A stretch of DNA of 32,921 bases from a virus: IMG/VR virus record IMGVR_UViG_3300045120_000218, positions 1 through 32,921 of that record. The stretch is one strand, 5' to 3'. The notes under the pieces are model-generated. The model made no database searches. It had not been told where the DNA came from and saw only the letters and a program-made list of their open reading frames with translations. The position numbers were made by a program, and so were the translations under genes. Positions 24,165 through 31,795 of this stretch are shown here, piece after piece (position 1 is the first letter of the stretch; each line of letters starts with the position of its first letter).

Positions 24165-25910
24165 CTAGATGTCGCTGAAGTCCACATCGTTCACGGACAG
24201 GGTATCGAACGTGAAGTTCTCGAACCCCTCGTAGCCGTAGGCGGCGATCTGGTCGCGGTCCCGGGCCATCGTGTGTCCGTACTCGTAGCCATCGCTCACG
24301 CCGGGCTCCCCGGTGATCCAGAAGGCCGCGATCACGGCGTCCGCGGAGTCCGTGGAGCGCCCGATCCGGCGCTTGATGTCCTCCTTGGCCTCGACCTTGA
24401 TCTTGCCGCCGACGTGGTGGAGCCACTTCGGCGAGACCAGTTCCGCGATCATGTCCTCGTCATCGGGGAGCGCGATCTGAGAGCCGAAAGCGGGGTCGAG
24501 CAACTCCCGGAGGTTCCACCACGCAGCGGCCCGGTCGTTGAGGAACCGGAACTGCCCGAGTTTGTCGCGCCGGTTGCTCTGCGCCGAGGCGTTGAACGGC
24601 ACCGTCTGGCCGACGATCAGATCATCAGCGCGGTAGCGCCGCAGCAGGTCGTAGACACCCGAGCCGATCCCGATCACGTCGACCACAGCGGTGCTGCGCG
24701 GCTCGTGCAGGAAGGCCGCGGCACGGTCGACGATCTCGGTCGTGTCACCGACGCGCATCTTCTCCAACTTCGTGACGTGGGAGCCGTATCGGTGCGCGAA
24801 CACGGTTTCGTCGTCGCCGGAGCGGGCGACGTCGATCCCGAGGATGAAGTTGCCGGGCCGGTGGCGCTGCACCCGGCCTGCTCGGATGTCGTGCCAGCGC
24901 TCCACGGCACGCTGCACCCACCCCAGCGGGATGACGCCCTCGGTCGCCGAGGTCGGGAAGACGCCACGGACCTTCGCGGTGAACAGAGAGGAGCCCTCAC
25001 AGGCGCTACGGAGGCGCTCGTGGAGGGCCTCGCGGCCCTGCATGGTGAGGATGTGCTCGGCAGTGCCCGCGGAGACGCCTGCCCACCGTGCGATGCGCTC
25101 CTCGATCCACTGCTCGTTGATGAGCAGCGGACGGAGTTCGTCGGGCACCTCCTCCTCGCTGTAGGGGATACCTTCGGCGGCCATCAGGTGCGCCAGCAGC
25201 GGCCACTTCGGGTTCTCCGGGTCCGGGCCCACCACGCGGTCGTAGGTGATGTTCGGGGAGCGCAGACCGTCGAGGTGGATCGTGTTCCAGCCCTGGTCGG
25301 TCGAGCAGACCTTGGCGAAGTGGCTCGCCGGATCGTCGGGGTTGCCGATCGCCAGCACCCGGGCGTTCTCGTTGGTCGCCAGCGAATCCACGGCGTCGTA
25401 CAACTGCTGGGAGACGCCGCACGCCTCGTCGATGACGATCAGCACGAACTCGGCGTGGATACCTTGAAACGCGCTCTGCTCGTAGTCGGCGGGCTTGCGA
25501 CCGTAGCCGACTAGTTCGCCGTCGATGTACCACTGCGGGTACCCGGCGCGGTTGATCTGGCCGACGAGCCCGGCCTTCTTGTGGATCTTGGTGACCTCGC
25601 GCCACATGATCGCTGCGACCTGCGCCGCCGAGGGGGCCGTGGAGACGACGAACGCCGAGCCCGGAGGGTGGGAGGAGATCCACCACGCAATCGCCCGGGA
25701 GGCGATGAACGACTTGCCCATGTCGTGCGCGCTGTGCACGGCGGTGTACCGGTTGTCGCGCACCGATTCGAGGATCTCGGCCTGCTTGGACCAGACCTCT
25801 TCGCCGTTGCCGCGCACCCACAGCACCGGGTCGTCAGCCATCATGTCGGCGTCGGCAGTGCCGAACATCCGAGCCATCATCTCGGAGTAGGTCTCGATCT
25901 CGGCGCCCAT
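24165..25910 (-). CDS. Terminase large subunit, 581-582 residues
   Basis: DNA-packaging motor and nuclease. Two adjacent ATGs occur at 25913 and 25910; the second is better spaced from GGAG. Counting from 25913, Walker A is SAHDMGKS (61-68), Walker B VLIVIDEACG (157-165), with a GNPDDPASHF coupling region near 190. The RNase H-like nuclease has LGIDVARSGDDE (358-369, D361), VVDVIGIGSG (D412) and RSTDSADAVIAAFW (about 525). No small terminase subunit was recognised in the window. A long hairpin lies right upstream. Call is firm. Confidence 0.96.
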   Translation of the reverse strand: MGAEIETYSEMMARMFGTADADMMADDPVLWVRGNGEEVWSKQAEILESVRDNRYTAVHSAHDMGKSFIASRAIAWWISSHPPGSAFVVSTAPSAAQVAAIMWREVTKIHKKAGLVGQINRAGYPQWYIDGELVGYGRKPADYEQSAFQGIHAEFVLIVIDEACGVSQQLYDAVDSLATNENARVLAIGNPDDPASHFAKVCSTDQGWNTIHLDGLRSPNITYDRVVGPDPENPKWPLLAHLMAAEGIPYSEEEVPDELRPLLINEQWIEERIARWAGVSAGTAEHILTMQGREALHERLRSACEGSSLFTAKVRGVFPTSATEGVIPLGWVQRAVERWHDIRAGRVQRHRPGNFILGIDVARSGDDETVFAHRYGSHVTKLEKMRVGDTTEIVDRAAAFLHEPRSTAVVDVIGIGSGVYDLLRRYRADDLIVGQTVPFNASAQSNRRDKLGQFRFLNDRAAAWWNLRELLDPAFGSQIALPDDEDMIAELVSPKWLHHVGGKIKVEAKEDIKRRIGRSTDSADAVIAAFWITGEPGVSDGYEYGHTMARDRDQIAAYGYEGFENFTFDTLSVNDVDFSDI

Positions 25911-25927
25911 CATGTCTCCGAGAATAG

Positions 25928-25978
25928 ACGAACCCCCTGCGTAGACCTGCCGGGAGGCCGTCTAGCGAGGGGGTTCGT
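25928..25978 (-). terminator. Branched hairpin immediately upstream of the terminase
   Basis: An 11-bp perfect stem (ACGAACCCCCT with complement), an internal loop, a 5-bp stem TAGAC/GTCTA and an apical GCC-GGGA-GGC. Its base is about 15 bases before the terminase ATG, so it may be a terminator for the upstream adhesion module, an attenuator, or a leader structure affecting terminase translation. Arms resemble the other two late hairpins. Confidence 0.7.
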
Positions 25979-26122
25979 GTTGACCGTTTCCTAGTTTGCT
26001 CCCCTTGACACGTGTGCGGTGGTCAACCGTTCAAGGGGCCGTACGTACCCGGCGGACATAGGTAGCGCCTCTGGCTTATTTCCGTGGAGAGGTCCGCAGT
26101 CATCTGGCACACAGCCTAGGGG
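25979..26122. other. Non-coding region with nested inverted repeats before the terminase
   Basis: No credible gene. Contains CCCCTTGA (26001-26008) and TCAAGGGG (26031-26038), inverted, and GTTGACC (25979-25985) with GGTCAAC (26021-26027); TTGAC also occurs at 26005. The repeats can pair in alternative ways. Position beside the terminase fits a packaging site, promoter/operator or both; no -10 box is convincing. Confidence 0.45.
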
Positions 26123-26704
26123 CTAGACGCCGATCTGCCAAGCCTTGAAGCCGGGACGGTCGTGGAACGCGGCCCGAGCGGGCATCAGCGCCGAGGAGGC
26201 GTCGGGGAGCGCGCGAACCTGCACCACGGTGCCGTACTTGTCGGCCATCTTGCGGATCTCGCGCCAGATCGCCACGTTGTTGAAGCGGTTGTCGCCCTTC
26301 GGCTCCAGCAGCGCGATCACCCGGCGCTCAGCGCACCGCTTCAGCAGCGATTCGAGCCGGATGATGTGGTAGCGGACTGCTACCCCGGCGACGAGCCGGT
26401 CGATCTGCTCGTCGGTGAGGAACCGGAACTGCTTGCTGTGCGGGATCTTGCGCAGCGGGTCGCGGAACCCGTCGTGCACGCACGGCAGCGGCCAGTGATT
26501 GCCGTAGACGGTGCCGTTGTAGGAGATCGAGAGGTCGATGTCGATCTTCTTGAAGTGGTGTTTAAACGCATACTCGACCCCACGGAGCGAGTTCTCCACG
26601 TGCTTGGGCGTCGGCGCCTCGACGTGGTAGATCCCGTGTTGGTGAGGGAGCGGCCAGCGCAGCGAGCCGTCGAGCGCGTCGGGCTTCACGAAGTACGAGA
26701 TCAT
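26123..26704 (-). CDS. Glycerophosphodiester phosphodiesterase-like enzyme, 193 residues
   Basis: ATG 26704 overlaps the preceding stop by four bases; the frame to 26755 is artefactual. The pattern follows the GDPD family: HQHG at 21-24 (for HRG), VENSLRGVEYAFKHHFKK at 36-53 (for ENT...A...GA), DIDLSISYNGTVYGNHW at 55-71 (for E-x-D...HD), and LLEPKG at 132-137 (for E.K). At 193 residues it is shorter than bacterial GDPD (about 240-300), and the HxH and second acidic positions are partly changed, so catalysis is uncertain. In an adhesion module it may trim glycerol-phosphate or similar wall polymers. Family call is moderate. Confidence 0.68.
   Translation of the reverse strand: MISYFVKPDALDGSLRWPLPHQHGIYHVEAPTPKHVENSLRGVEYAFKHHFKKIDIDLSISYNGTVYGNHWPLPCVHDGFRDPLRKIPHSKQFRFLTDEQIDRLVAGVAVRYHIIRLESLLKRCAERRVIALLEPKGDNRFNNVAIWREIRKMADKYGTVVQVRALPDASSALMPARAAFHDRPGFKAWQIGV
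26559..26568 (+). repeat. Degenerate copy of the dispersed word (8 of 10)
   Basis: TGTTTAAACG, containing the perfect palindrome GTTTAAAC, lies in the GDPD-like gene. Possibly the symmetric variant of the same site; weaker evidence than the exact copies. Confidence 0.3.
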
Positions 26705-28161
26705 GACGTACCTGTCCCGTTCGGGAAGGCACGTGCGTAGAGCCCGAGGCCCCACTTCTCAGCACCCGAGCCCGGCCCAGTCGTCGGGTGGAGTTGGTCG
26801 ATCGTGTTCGCCGCAGTCAGCAGCGGCCATGCATCGAAGGACCAGACCCCGGCCTGGCTTGCGGCCCACTGCTGGAGGATCGCCGAGCGCGCCGCGCGCA
26901 GTTCGATGCCCTGCTGGGTGATGGAGAACGAGCCTCCGAGGCCGACTGGGTTCTGACCGACGGCGATGATCGGAACGTAGGGGATCAGGGCCTTGATGTT
27001 GGTGACCAGGGCGGCGTAGGCGGCGAGCCAGATGGCGCGGGACTGGGTCAAGTCGTTGTGGGCCGTGTTGATGAGCAGCACGGCTTGGCCGTGCGGCTGG
27101 TGCACGATCGCTCGCCGTGTGGCGTTGTCGAAGTAGGCGACGTTCTGCCCTGACTGGGAGCCGTTGAGCAGCATCAGCACCGGGGCGCCGCCGAACGCCA
27201 CCGTGGTCTCGGCGCTCTGGTAGTCCCAGTCATCGGGCAGGTACGGGACCACCGAGTTGCCGAACGAGCCCGCAACGACGATGCCAGGGTGCACCTCGAT
27301 CTTGTGGATCTTCCCGGCGAACGGGCTGGAGAAGCCAGCGGTGAACGAGCCGATCTGGTAGGCCCCGGTGCCGCCGTTGATACTCGTCACGCCTGCCGTG
27401 GTGATCGTGGTCCCGAGTTGCGTCCACGCGGTGCCGTCAGTGCTGTAGTAGAACTTCACGTCGTTGCCCGACGCACCGTTGTCGACATCGAAGACGACAC
27501 GGACCCACAGCGGGTTGCCGTCGCCGGGGTTCGCCGTCGCGGGAATCGTGACGGTGGAGTCCTTCTCGCCCACACCGGAGGAGCCGGTGGTGGACCAGTT
27601 GAACCCGAGCGCACCGGTCGTCTTCAGGATGAACAGCCAGGAGCGGTTGCTGCCGGTGGTGTCCCACTTCGCCGCGATGGTCTGGTCCCCGGCAGGAGTC
27701 CAGGTGGTCGGGTTGATACGCACCCGGATGTCGATGTCCCCGGTGATCGCCGCGCCGGAGAACTGGAGGGCGCCGGGCGAGGCGGTCGTGAATGCGGCGT
27801 GGCGCTCAGCCCCGGCGGCCAGGGTGCCGGTCTGCGTGGTGGTCGGCTGGTCGTAGGACTGGTTCGTGTCGTTCCAGCGCCGCTCCTGAACCGTGTACCC
27901 CGGGAAGTCTTGGGCGAGTCGCTTGACGAAGACCTGGGGCCATTCGTCGACGAGAGTGCCGGTGCCGACCTCCTTGCCGTCTCCGGTCGAGTCACCGATC
28001 AGAGCGATACAGGTTGAGCGCTGCCCGCGGCGCAAGGTCGCGAGGACACCGGCGAACGCGTTGCCGAGACCTGAGCCGAGACGGCCCCCTGCTGTGATCG
28101 TGCCGTTCGCTGCGATTGCATCGGCGATGGAGGCTCCGTCTGCGTGCACCGGGTCCGTCAT
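26701..28161 (-). CDS. SGNH hydrolase with inserted lectin-like domain, 486 residues
   Basis: Esterase-type protein of the surface module. Residues 50-110 start the SGNH fold: IALIGDSTGDG, with GDS at 56-58. Residues about 115-310 insert a LamG/concanavalin-like jelly-roll (FTTASPGALQFSGAAITGDI; IAAKWDTTGSNRSWLFILK). The fold resumes at about 330 with LLINTAHND (the Asn/His block) and ends with DQLHPT (D455, H458), completing the Ser-Asp-His set. It overlaps its neighbours by four bases on both sides. Likely removes acetyl or other ester groups from host wall glycans while the inserted domain binds sugar. The substrate is not visible. Confidence 0.8.
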   Translation of the reverse strand: MTDPVHADGASIADAIAANGTITAGGRLGSGLGNAFAGVLATLRRGQRSTCIALIGDSTGDGKEVGTGTLVDEWPQVFVKRLAQDFPGYTVQERRWNDTNQSYDQPTTTQTGTLAAGAERHAAFTTASPGALQFSGAAITGDIDIRVRINPTTWTPAGDQTIAAKWDTTGSNRSWLFILKTTGALGFNWSTTGSSGVGEKDSTVTIPATANPGDGNPLWVRVVFDVDNGASGNDVKFYYSTDGTAWTQLGTTITTAGVTSINGGTGAYQIGSFTAGFSSPFAGKIHKIEVHPGIVVAGSFGNSVVPYLPDDWDYQSAETTVAFGGAPVLMLLNGSQSGQNVAYFDNATRRAIVHQPHGQAVLLINTAHNDLTQSRAIWLAAYAALVTNIKALIPYVPIIAVGQNPVGLGGSFSITQQGIELRAARSAILQQWAASQAGVWSFDAWPLLTAANTIDQLHPTTGPGSGAEKWGLGLYARAFPNGTGTS

Positions 28162-28643
28162 GACGAGGTCTCCTCTGGTTCGATCGGCTCAAGAGAGGCC
28201 GGGGCGGCTGCAATCTTACCGATGGCGTTCCACATCGCGATCTGTTCGGCGCTGGCGGCCTTCCGAGCCTCCTCGGAGGTCTCCAGGTGGTCCCTCAGTT
28301 CGGTGCCCACCCTGTCTTGGGTGTGCCGGATGACGGTGACCTCGTCCTTGACCGCCGAGAGGTCGAAGCGCACGTCTGCGACCGCGGCCAGCATCCGGCT
28401 GCGGGAGTGCTCACCGTCGGCGCGGACGTCGTCGATCATGTCCTTCAGCGTCGGGGTATCGCTGCTGTGGTGGTTCACCGTGACCTGGTGGTGTGTTTCC
28501 TTGACCGGAGCGAAGAGGTTCTTCTCCAGGTTCGGCAGCAGCACGAACCGATACCCGAGCCCGAGCAGTGCCAGGACCGAGATGGTGACGCCGAGAGCCG
28601 CCGACATGAGGCCGAGCAGTGAGGTGGTATCCATCGCAACCAT
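28158..28643 (-). CDS. DUF2746-like membrane protein with coiled coil, 161 residues
   Basis: Residues 8-35 form one transmembrane segment (LLGLMSAALGVTISVLALLG). Residues 45-62 read VKETHHQVTVNHHSSDTP, then TLKDMIDDVRAD and a long charged helix (to about 145) likely forming a coiled coil. This matches actinophage DUF2746 proteins of unknown function, often next to lysis or tail genes. Start may be ATG 28643 or ATG 28634; neither has a clear ribosome site. It could be a membrane-anchored spanin-like or exclusion protein; not shown. Confidence 0.75.
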   Translation of the reverse strand: MVAMDTTSLLGLMSAALGVTISVLALLGLGYRFVLLPNLEKNLFAPVKETHHQVTVNHHSSDTPTLKDMIDDVRADGEHSRSRMLAAVADVRFDLSAVKDEVTVIRHTQDRVGTELRDHLETSEEARKAASAEQIAMWNAIGKIAAAPASLEPIEPEETSS

Positions 28644-28661
28644 TACGCGCGCCCGCCCTTC

Positions 28662-28988
28662 TCAGTCGTTGCCGGAGATCACGAGTGATCCCGCCGGGAT
28701 GATAGGAATTTCCGGTGTGTCGGTGATCTTGATCCAGACTGGGTGCTCACCGAGCGCCGGGAGCGGGACCGTGTCCCCGAGTAGCACCTTGGCCTTGCGG
28801 CTGTAGTACGTCGTGTCCACGCCGTTGACCTTCTCGGTGCTCACCACCGAGGGCGCGGCGTCCCACGTCGCGGGGTAGTACGTGGTGCCGCGATCGAAGG
28901 AGAACGCGATGGTTTGTGCGGACAGATCAGCCGTAGCGACGATGGTCCGCACCAGGTACTCGCGGGTTCCGACCAGCATCGTCGTCAT
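28662..28988 (-). CDS. Small beta-rich protein after the 936-residue fibre, 108 residues
   Basis: ATG 28988 overlaps the fibre stop by four bases (ATGA). A much longer open frame reaching 30869 on the same strand is out of frame with the fibre gene and not real. Begins MTTMLVGTREYLVRTIVATA; middle has YYPATWDAAPSVVSTEK; the end is HPVWIKITDTPEIPIIPAGS. The beta-strand, immunoglobulin-like look suggests a small structural or fibre-associated protein. Not identified. Confidence 0.75.
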   Translation of the reverse strand: MTTMLVGTREYLVRTIVATADLSAQTIAFSFDRGTTYYPATWDAAPSVVSTEKVNGVDTTYYSRKAKVLLGDTVPLPALGEHPVWIKITDTPEIPIIPAGSLVISGND

Positions 28989-31795
28989 CGGGCTTCCCAT
29001 CGTGAGTCGAGCGGAGTGTGCGCCTGGTACTTCTTCGCGTTGACCATCTCGGCGACCCACCGATCGGGGAGGGTCAAGGCGATCACCGTGATGTCCCGAA
29101 GTGTAACGACAATCGCCGTTGCCGAACCATTGAGGACGATCAGCGCGCCACCCGTGGAGACGATCAGCAGGTTGCCGGACAGGGTCAGGCTCGCGGTCGC
29201 CGAGGCTGGAGCGCCAGCGTTGCCGGACGCGGCGAGGTCGATCGAGGCGGTCGCGGACGTCGCTCCCTTCGCCACTGCGGAGGCCAGCAGGGTCAGCAGC
29301 GCCGAGGCTACGGCGGCCCCCTTCGGCGCTGCTGTGGCTCCCAGGGTGATCGAGCCGTTGGCGACTGCGCTCGCCAGCGCCGCGGTCGCTGCCGAGAGGG
29401 AGAGGGCCGCTGTAGCGCCCGCTGCGGCCTTCGCGTTGACGGCTGCGGAGAGGGTGATCGAGGCGGTGCCGGTCACTGCACTCGGGCTCGGCGTAGCGCT
29501 CGCCATCAGGACGATGTTGGCCTGCGCGGTGATCCCCTGCGTTGCGGCCAGCGTGATGAGCGCCGTTGCCGTGGCGGGTGCCTGCCCGGTGCCGCTGGCG
29601 CTCAGGGTGACCGAGCCGTTCGCCACGAACGAAGGTGTGGCCGAGCCGCTCAGCGTGATGAGTGCGGTCGCCGTGAACGAGGCCACCGCGGCTGCACCCA
29701 GCGTGATCGAGCCACTCGCTGTGACGGGCGCCTTCCCTGTTGCGCTGCCACTCAGCGTGATAAGCCCGGTCGCCGTGAACGAGGGGGTGGCGGCACCACC
29801 GAAGGTGATCGTGCCGGTAGCGGTCGCTGCGCCTGCTGCGTTTACACCACCGGACAGATCCAGGTTCCCGGTAGCGTTCGCGGCGCCTGCTGCGGCTGCG
29901 TTCCCGGTCAGGGTGATCGAGGCACTCGCCGAGGTCGGAAGCGCTGCCGCTGCACCAAGGGTGATCGTGCCGCTGGCGGTGAACGAGGCCACCGCGGCTG
30001 CACCGAGGGAGAGCGCTGCGGTCGCGCTCGCGGGTGCCTTCGCTGCCGAGGTGCCACCGAGGGTGAGGTTGCCGCCCCCGATGGTCGAGGCCGAGTAGGT
30101 GAACACCACGCGCCCGATCGAGCCTGCACCACCGTTGAACGTGCCAGCGATGGCACCACCACCACCACCACCAGGTGCGACACCGGGGTTGCCAGGAGCG
30201 CTCGCACTGCCGGTCGCTCCACCGGCACCACCGAGCGGCGCTGCACCCGCTCCACCGGCACCACCGTTGCCGAAAGCCACCCCCGCGACACCGTTCCCAC
30301 CGGACGTCTTGATCGTGCCGGTGCACGAGGCTGCTTGGCCGCCCTGTGCGACGCCGGGAGCGTTCGCGCTCGGACCACCAGAGCCGCCCTTCGCGACGAC
30401 GGTCGAGGTGTTGAACGTCGAGTCCCCGCCTGCGGTGCCGTTGATCGTGGCGCTGGTTCCACCCACACCTGCGGCGCCGACGACGTAAGAGTAGACCGTG
30501 CCGGGCACCACCGGGACGACGCTGCTGGCGTACGCACCACCACCAGCACCAGAGCCGGAGTTGCCGAGCCCGGCGCCGAACCCGCCGCCACCACCGGCAC
30601 CTTCGCACTCCACGGTGACGTTGAAGACGTTCGCCGGGCACGTCCAGGAGCCCGAGGACGTCTTGGTCTCGGTGAACGTCCCGGAGGCCACGATGTTGTT
30701 GTAGAGGACAGTCGCCATCGCGTTGTAGAGCGATCCGTCGGTGGCGCCGTGGATGTTGTCGGTGTAGTACAGCGAGCCCGGCGGCCCCGGGACGTTGTCG
30801 CCCATGTTGGCGAAGGCGAGGCCCTTCCAGTCGGCCACTTCGCGGATCGCGGCGACGTAGTTGGCCCACGGCTCAGCGAAGGCAATCGAGTTGCTCTCGT
30901 CCTGCGCGGCGCAGAGCATGATCGGCTTGGTGAAGCCGCGCGCTCGGATGTACTCGATGAACGAGGCGAGTTGCGCCTTGAACTGCGCGGCGGTCAGGTT
31001 GCCGCCCCCGGTGAACGCATCGTTTACACCGAGGTCCTGCATGATGAGCAGGTCCAGGTCCATCCCGATGATGTCGTCCATCCAGTTCGGGGTGCCACCC
31101 CAGCCCGCCATCCACTGCGCCACGGTGTAGGCGGCGTGACCGAAGTTGTGGACCTGAATGCCCTTGTTCTCGTCCCCGCTGTAGGCCGTGACGCCGTTCA
31201 CGATGAGGTTGTCGGTGCCACCGTTCGGCACGATCAGCACGTAGGAGGTCACCGCGGTCGCGACGTGCAGTTTGTTCAGCACCGTGGTGCCCGAGAGGTT
31301 CGAGAAGTTGACGTAGGCGGCGCCGTCGACCGAGTACTTGCCACCGGTCGCGCTGCCGCCTGCGGTGCCGAAGAAGTTGATGTCGAACGAGGTCCACGCC
31401 GAGGTGCCAGCGGGCACCAGGGCGTACATGTAGCCACCCGCGGCCACCGTGCTGTACCAGGTGGTGTGCGTGCCACCGAACCCGATCGTGTCGTCCAGGG
31501 TGCCGCCGACGTAGGAGAACGTCCCCGGCGAGTAGGAGAGGTGGTGGCCGAGGTACCCGAGACCGGTCGGCGTGCCGCTGGTGGGGAAGGAGGCGCGCAA
31601 CTTCGCGGCCAGGTAGTCCTCGGTCGTCTTCCCGGTGGCGCACGGGTAGCCCTCGGTCAGGGACGCACCGAGCATCCCGATGTTGACGCGCTTGGTCTCT
31701 CGCGCCGAGATCGCCGCACGGGTCGAGGCCAGCGGGTCAGGGGTGAGCGTGCGTCCGCTGGTGAACAGCGGGGACGGGACGGGCTGGGCGCCCAT
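28985..31795 (-). CDS. SGNH hydrolase / glycine-rich / repeat tail fibre protein, 936 residues
   Basis: Three parts. Residues 36-370 are an SGNH hydrolase: IGMLGASLTEG (Ser 45), LGVND (255-259) and TDNIHGATDG (D346, H349). Residues 375-560 are glycine-rich (GTFTETKTSSGSWTCP, then AGGGGGFGAG), similar to the 983-residue fibre. Residues 570-850 hold about 17 degenerate repeats of 16-19 residues with the core A(T/S)xxITLxxxA, a predicted beta-stack; the last 80 residues form a separate end. It likely projects from the virion, binds the host wall, and cuts ester groups. Predicted from motifs; virion location is inferred. Confidence 0.82.
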   Translation of the reverse strand: MGAQPVPSPLFTSGRTLTPDPLASTRAAISARETKRVNIGMLGASLTEGYPCATGKTTEDYLAAKLRASFPTSGTPTGLGYLGHHLSYSPGTFSYVGGTLDDTIGFGGTHTTWYSTVAAGGYMYALVPAGTSAWTSFDINFFGTAGGSATGGKYSVDGAAYVNFSNLSGTTVLNKLHVATAVTSYVLIVPNGGTDNLIVNGVTAYSGDENKGIQVHNFGHAAYTVAQWMAGWGGTPNWMDDIIGMDLDLLIMQDLGVNDAFTGGGNLTAAQFKAQLASFIEYIRARGFTKPIMLCAAQDESNSIAFAEPWANYVAAIREVADWKGLAFANMGDNVPGPPGSLYYTDNIHGATDGSLYNAMATVLYNNIVASGTFTETKTSSGSWTCPANVFNVTVECEGAGGGGGFGAGLGNSGSGAGGGAYASSVVPVVPGTVYSYVVGAAGVGGTSATINGTAGGDSTFNTSTVVAKGGSGGPSANAPGVAQGGQAASCTGTIKTSGGNGVAGVAFGNGGAGGAGAAPLGGAGGATGSASAPGNPGVAPGGGGGGAIAGTFNGGAGSIGRVVFTYSASTIGGGNLTLGGTSAAKAPASATAALSLGAAAVASFTASGTITLGAAAALPTSASASITLTGNAAAAGAANATGNLDLSGGVNAAGAATATGTITFGGAATPSFTATGLITLSGSATGKAPVTASGSITLGAAAVASFTATALITLSGSATPSFVANGSVTLSASGTGQAPATATALITLAATQGITAQANIVLMASATPSPSAVTGTASITLSAAVNAKAAAGATAALSLSAATAALASAVANGSITLGATAAPKGAAVASALLTLLASAVAKGATSATASIDLAASGNAGAPASATASLTLSGNLLIVSTGGALIVLNGSATAIVVTLRDITVIALTLPDRWVAEMVNAKKYQAHTPLDSRWEAR
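29839..29848 (-). repeat. Dispersed word, copy 10 (GGTGTAAACG)
   Basis: CGTTTACACC on plus; nonamer core exact. In the repeat region of the fibre gene, coding GVNA. Confidence 0.45.
31021..31030 (-). repeat. Dispersed word, copy 11 (GGTGTAAACG)
   Basis: CGTTTACACC on plus; coding GVND, so this copy overlaps the codons of the SGNH catalytic Asn block and could be constrained by protein. Confidence 0.4.

Noticed and set aside
26023-26103. 26-codon minus-strand ORF in the terminase leader (starts MTADLSTEIS)
   Set aside because: Too short, no ribosome site, overlaps inverted repeats; could be a leader peptide but nothing supports it.
28662-30869. 735-codon minus-strand frame overlapping the fibre gene
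   Set aside because: Only the last 108 codons (from 28988) are real; the rest is an out-of-frame shadow of the fibre gene.
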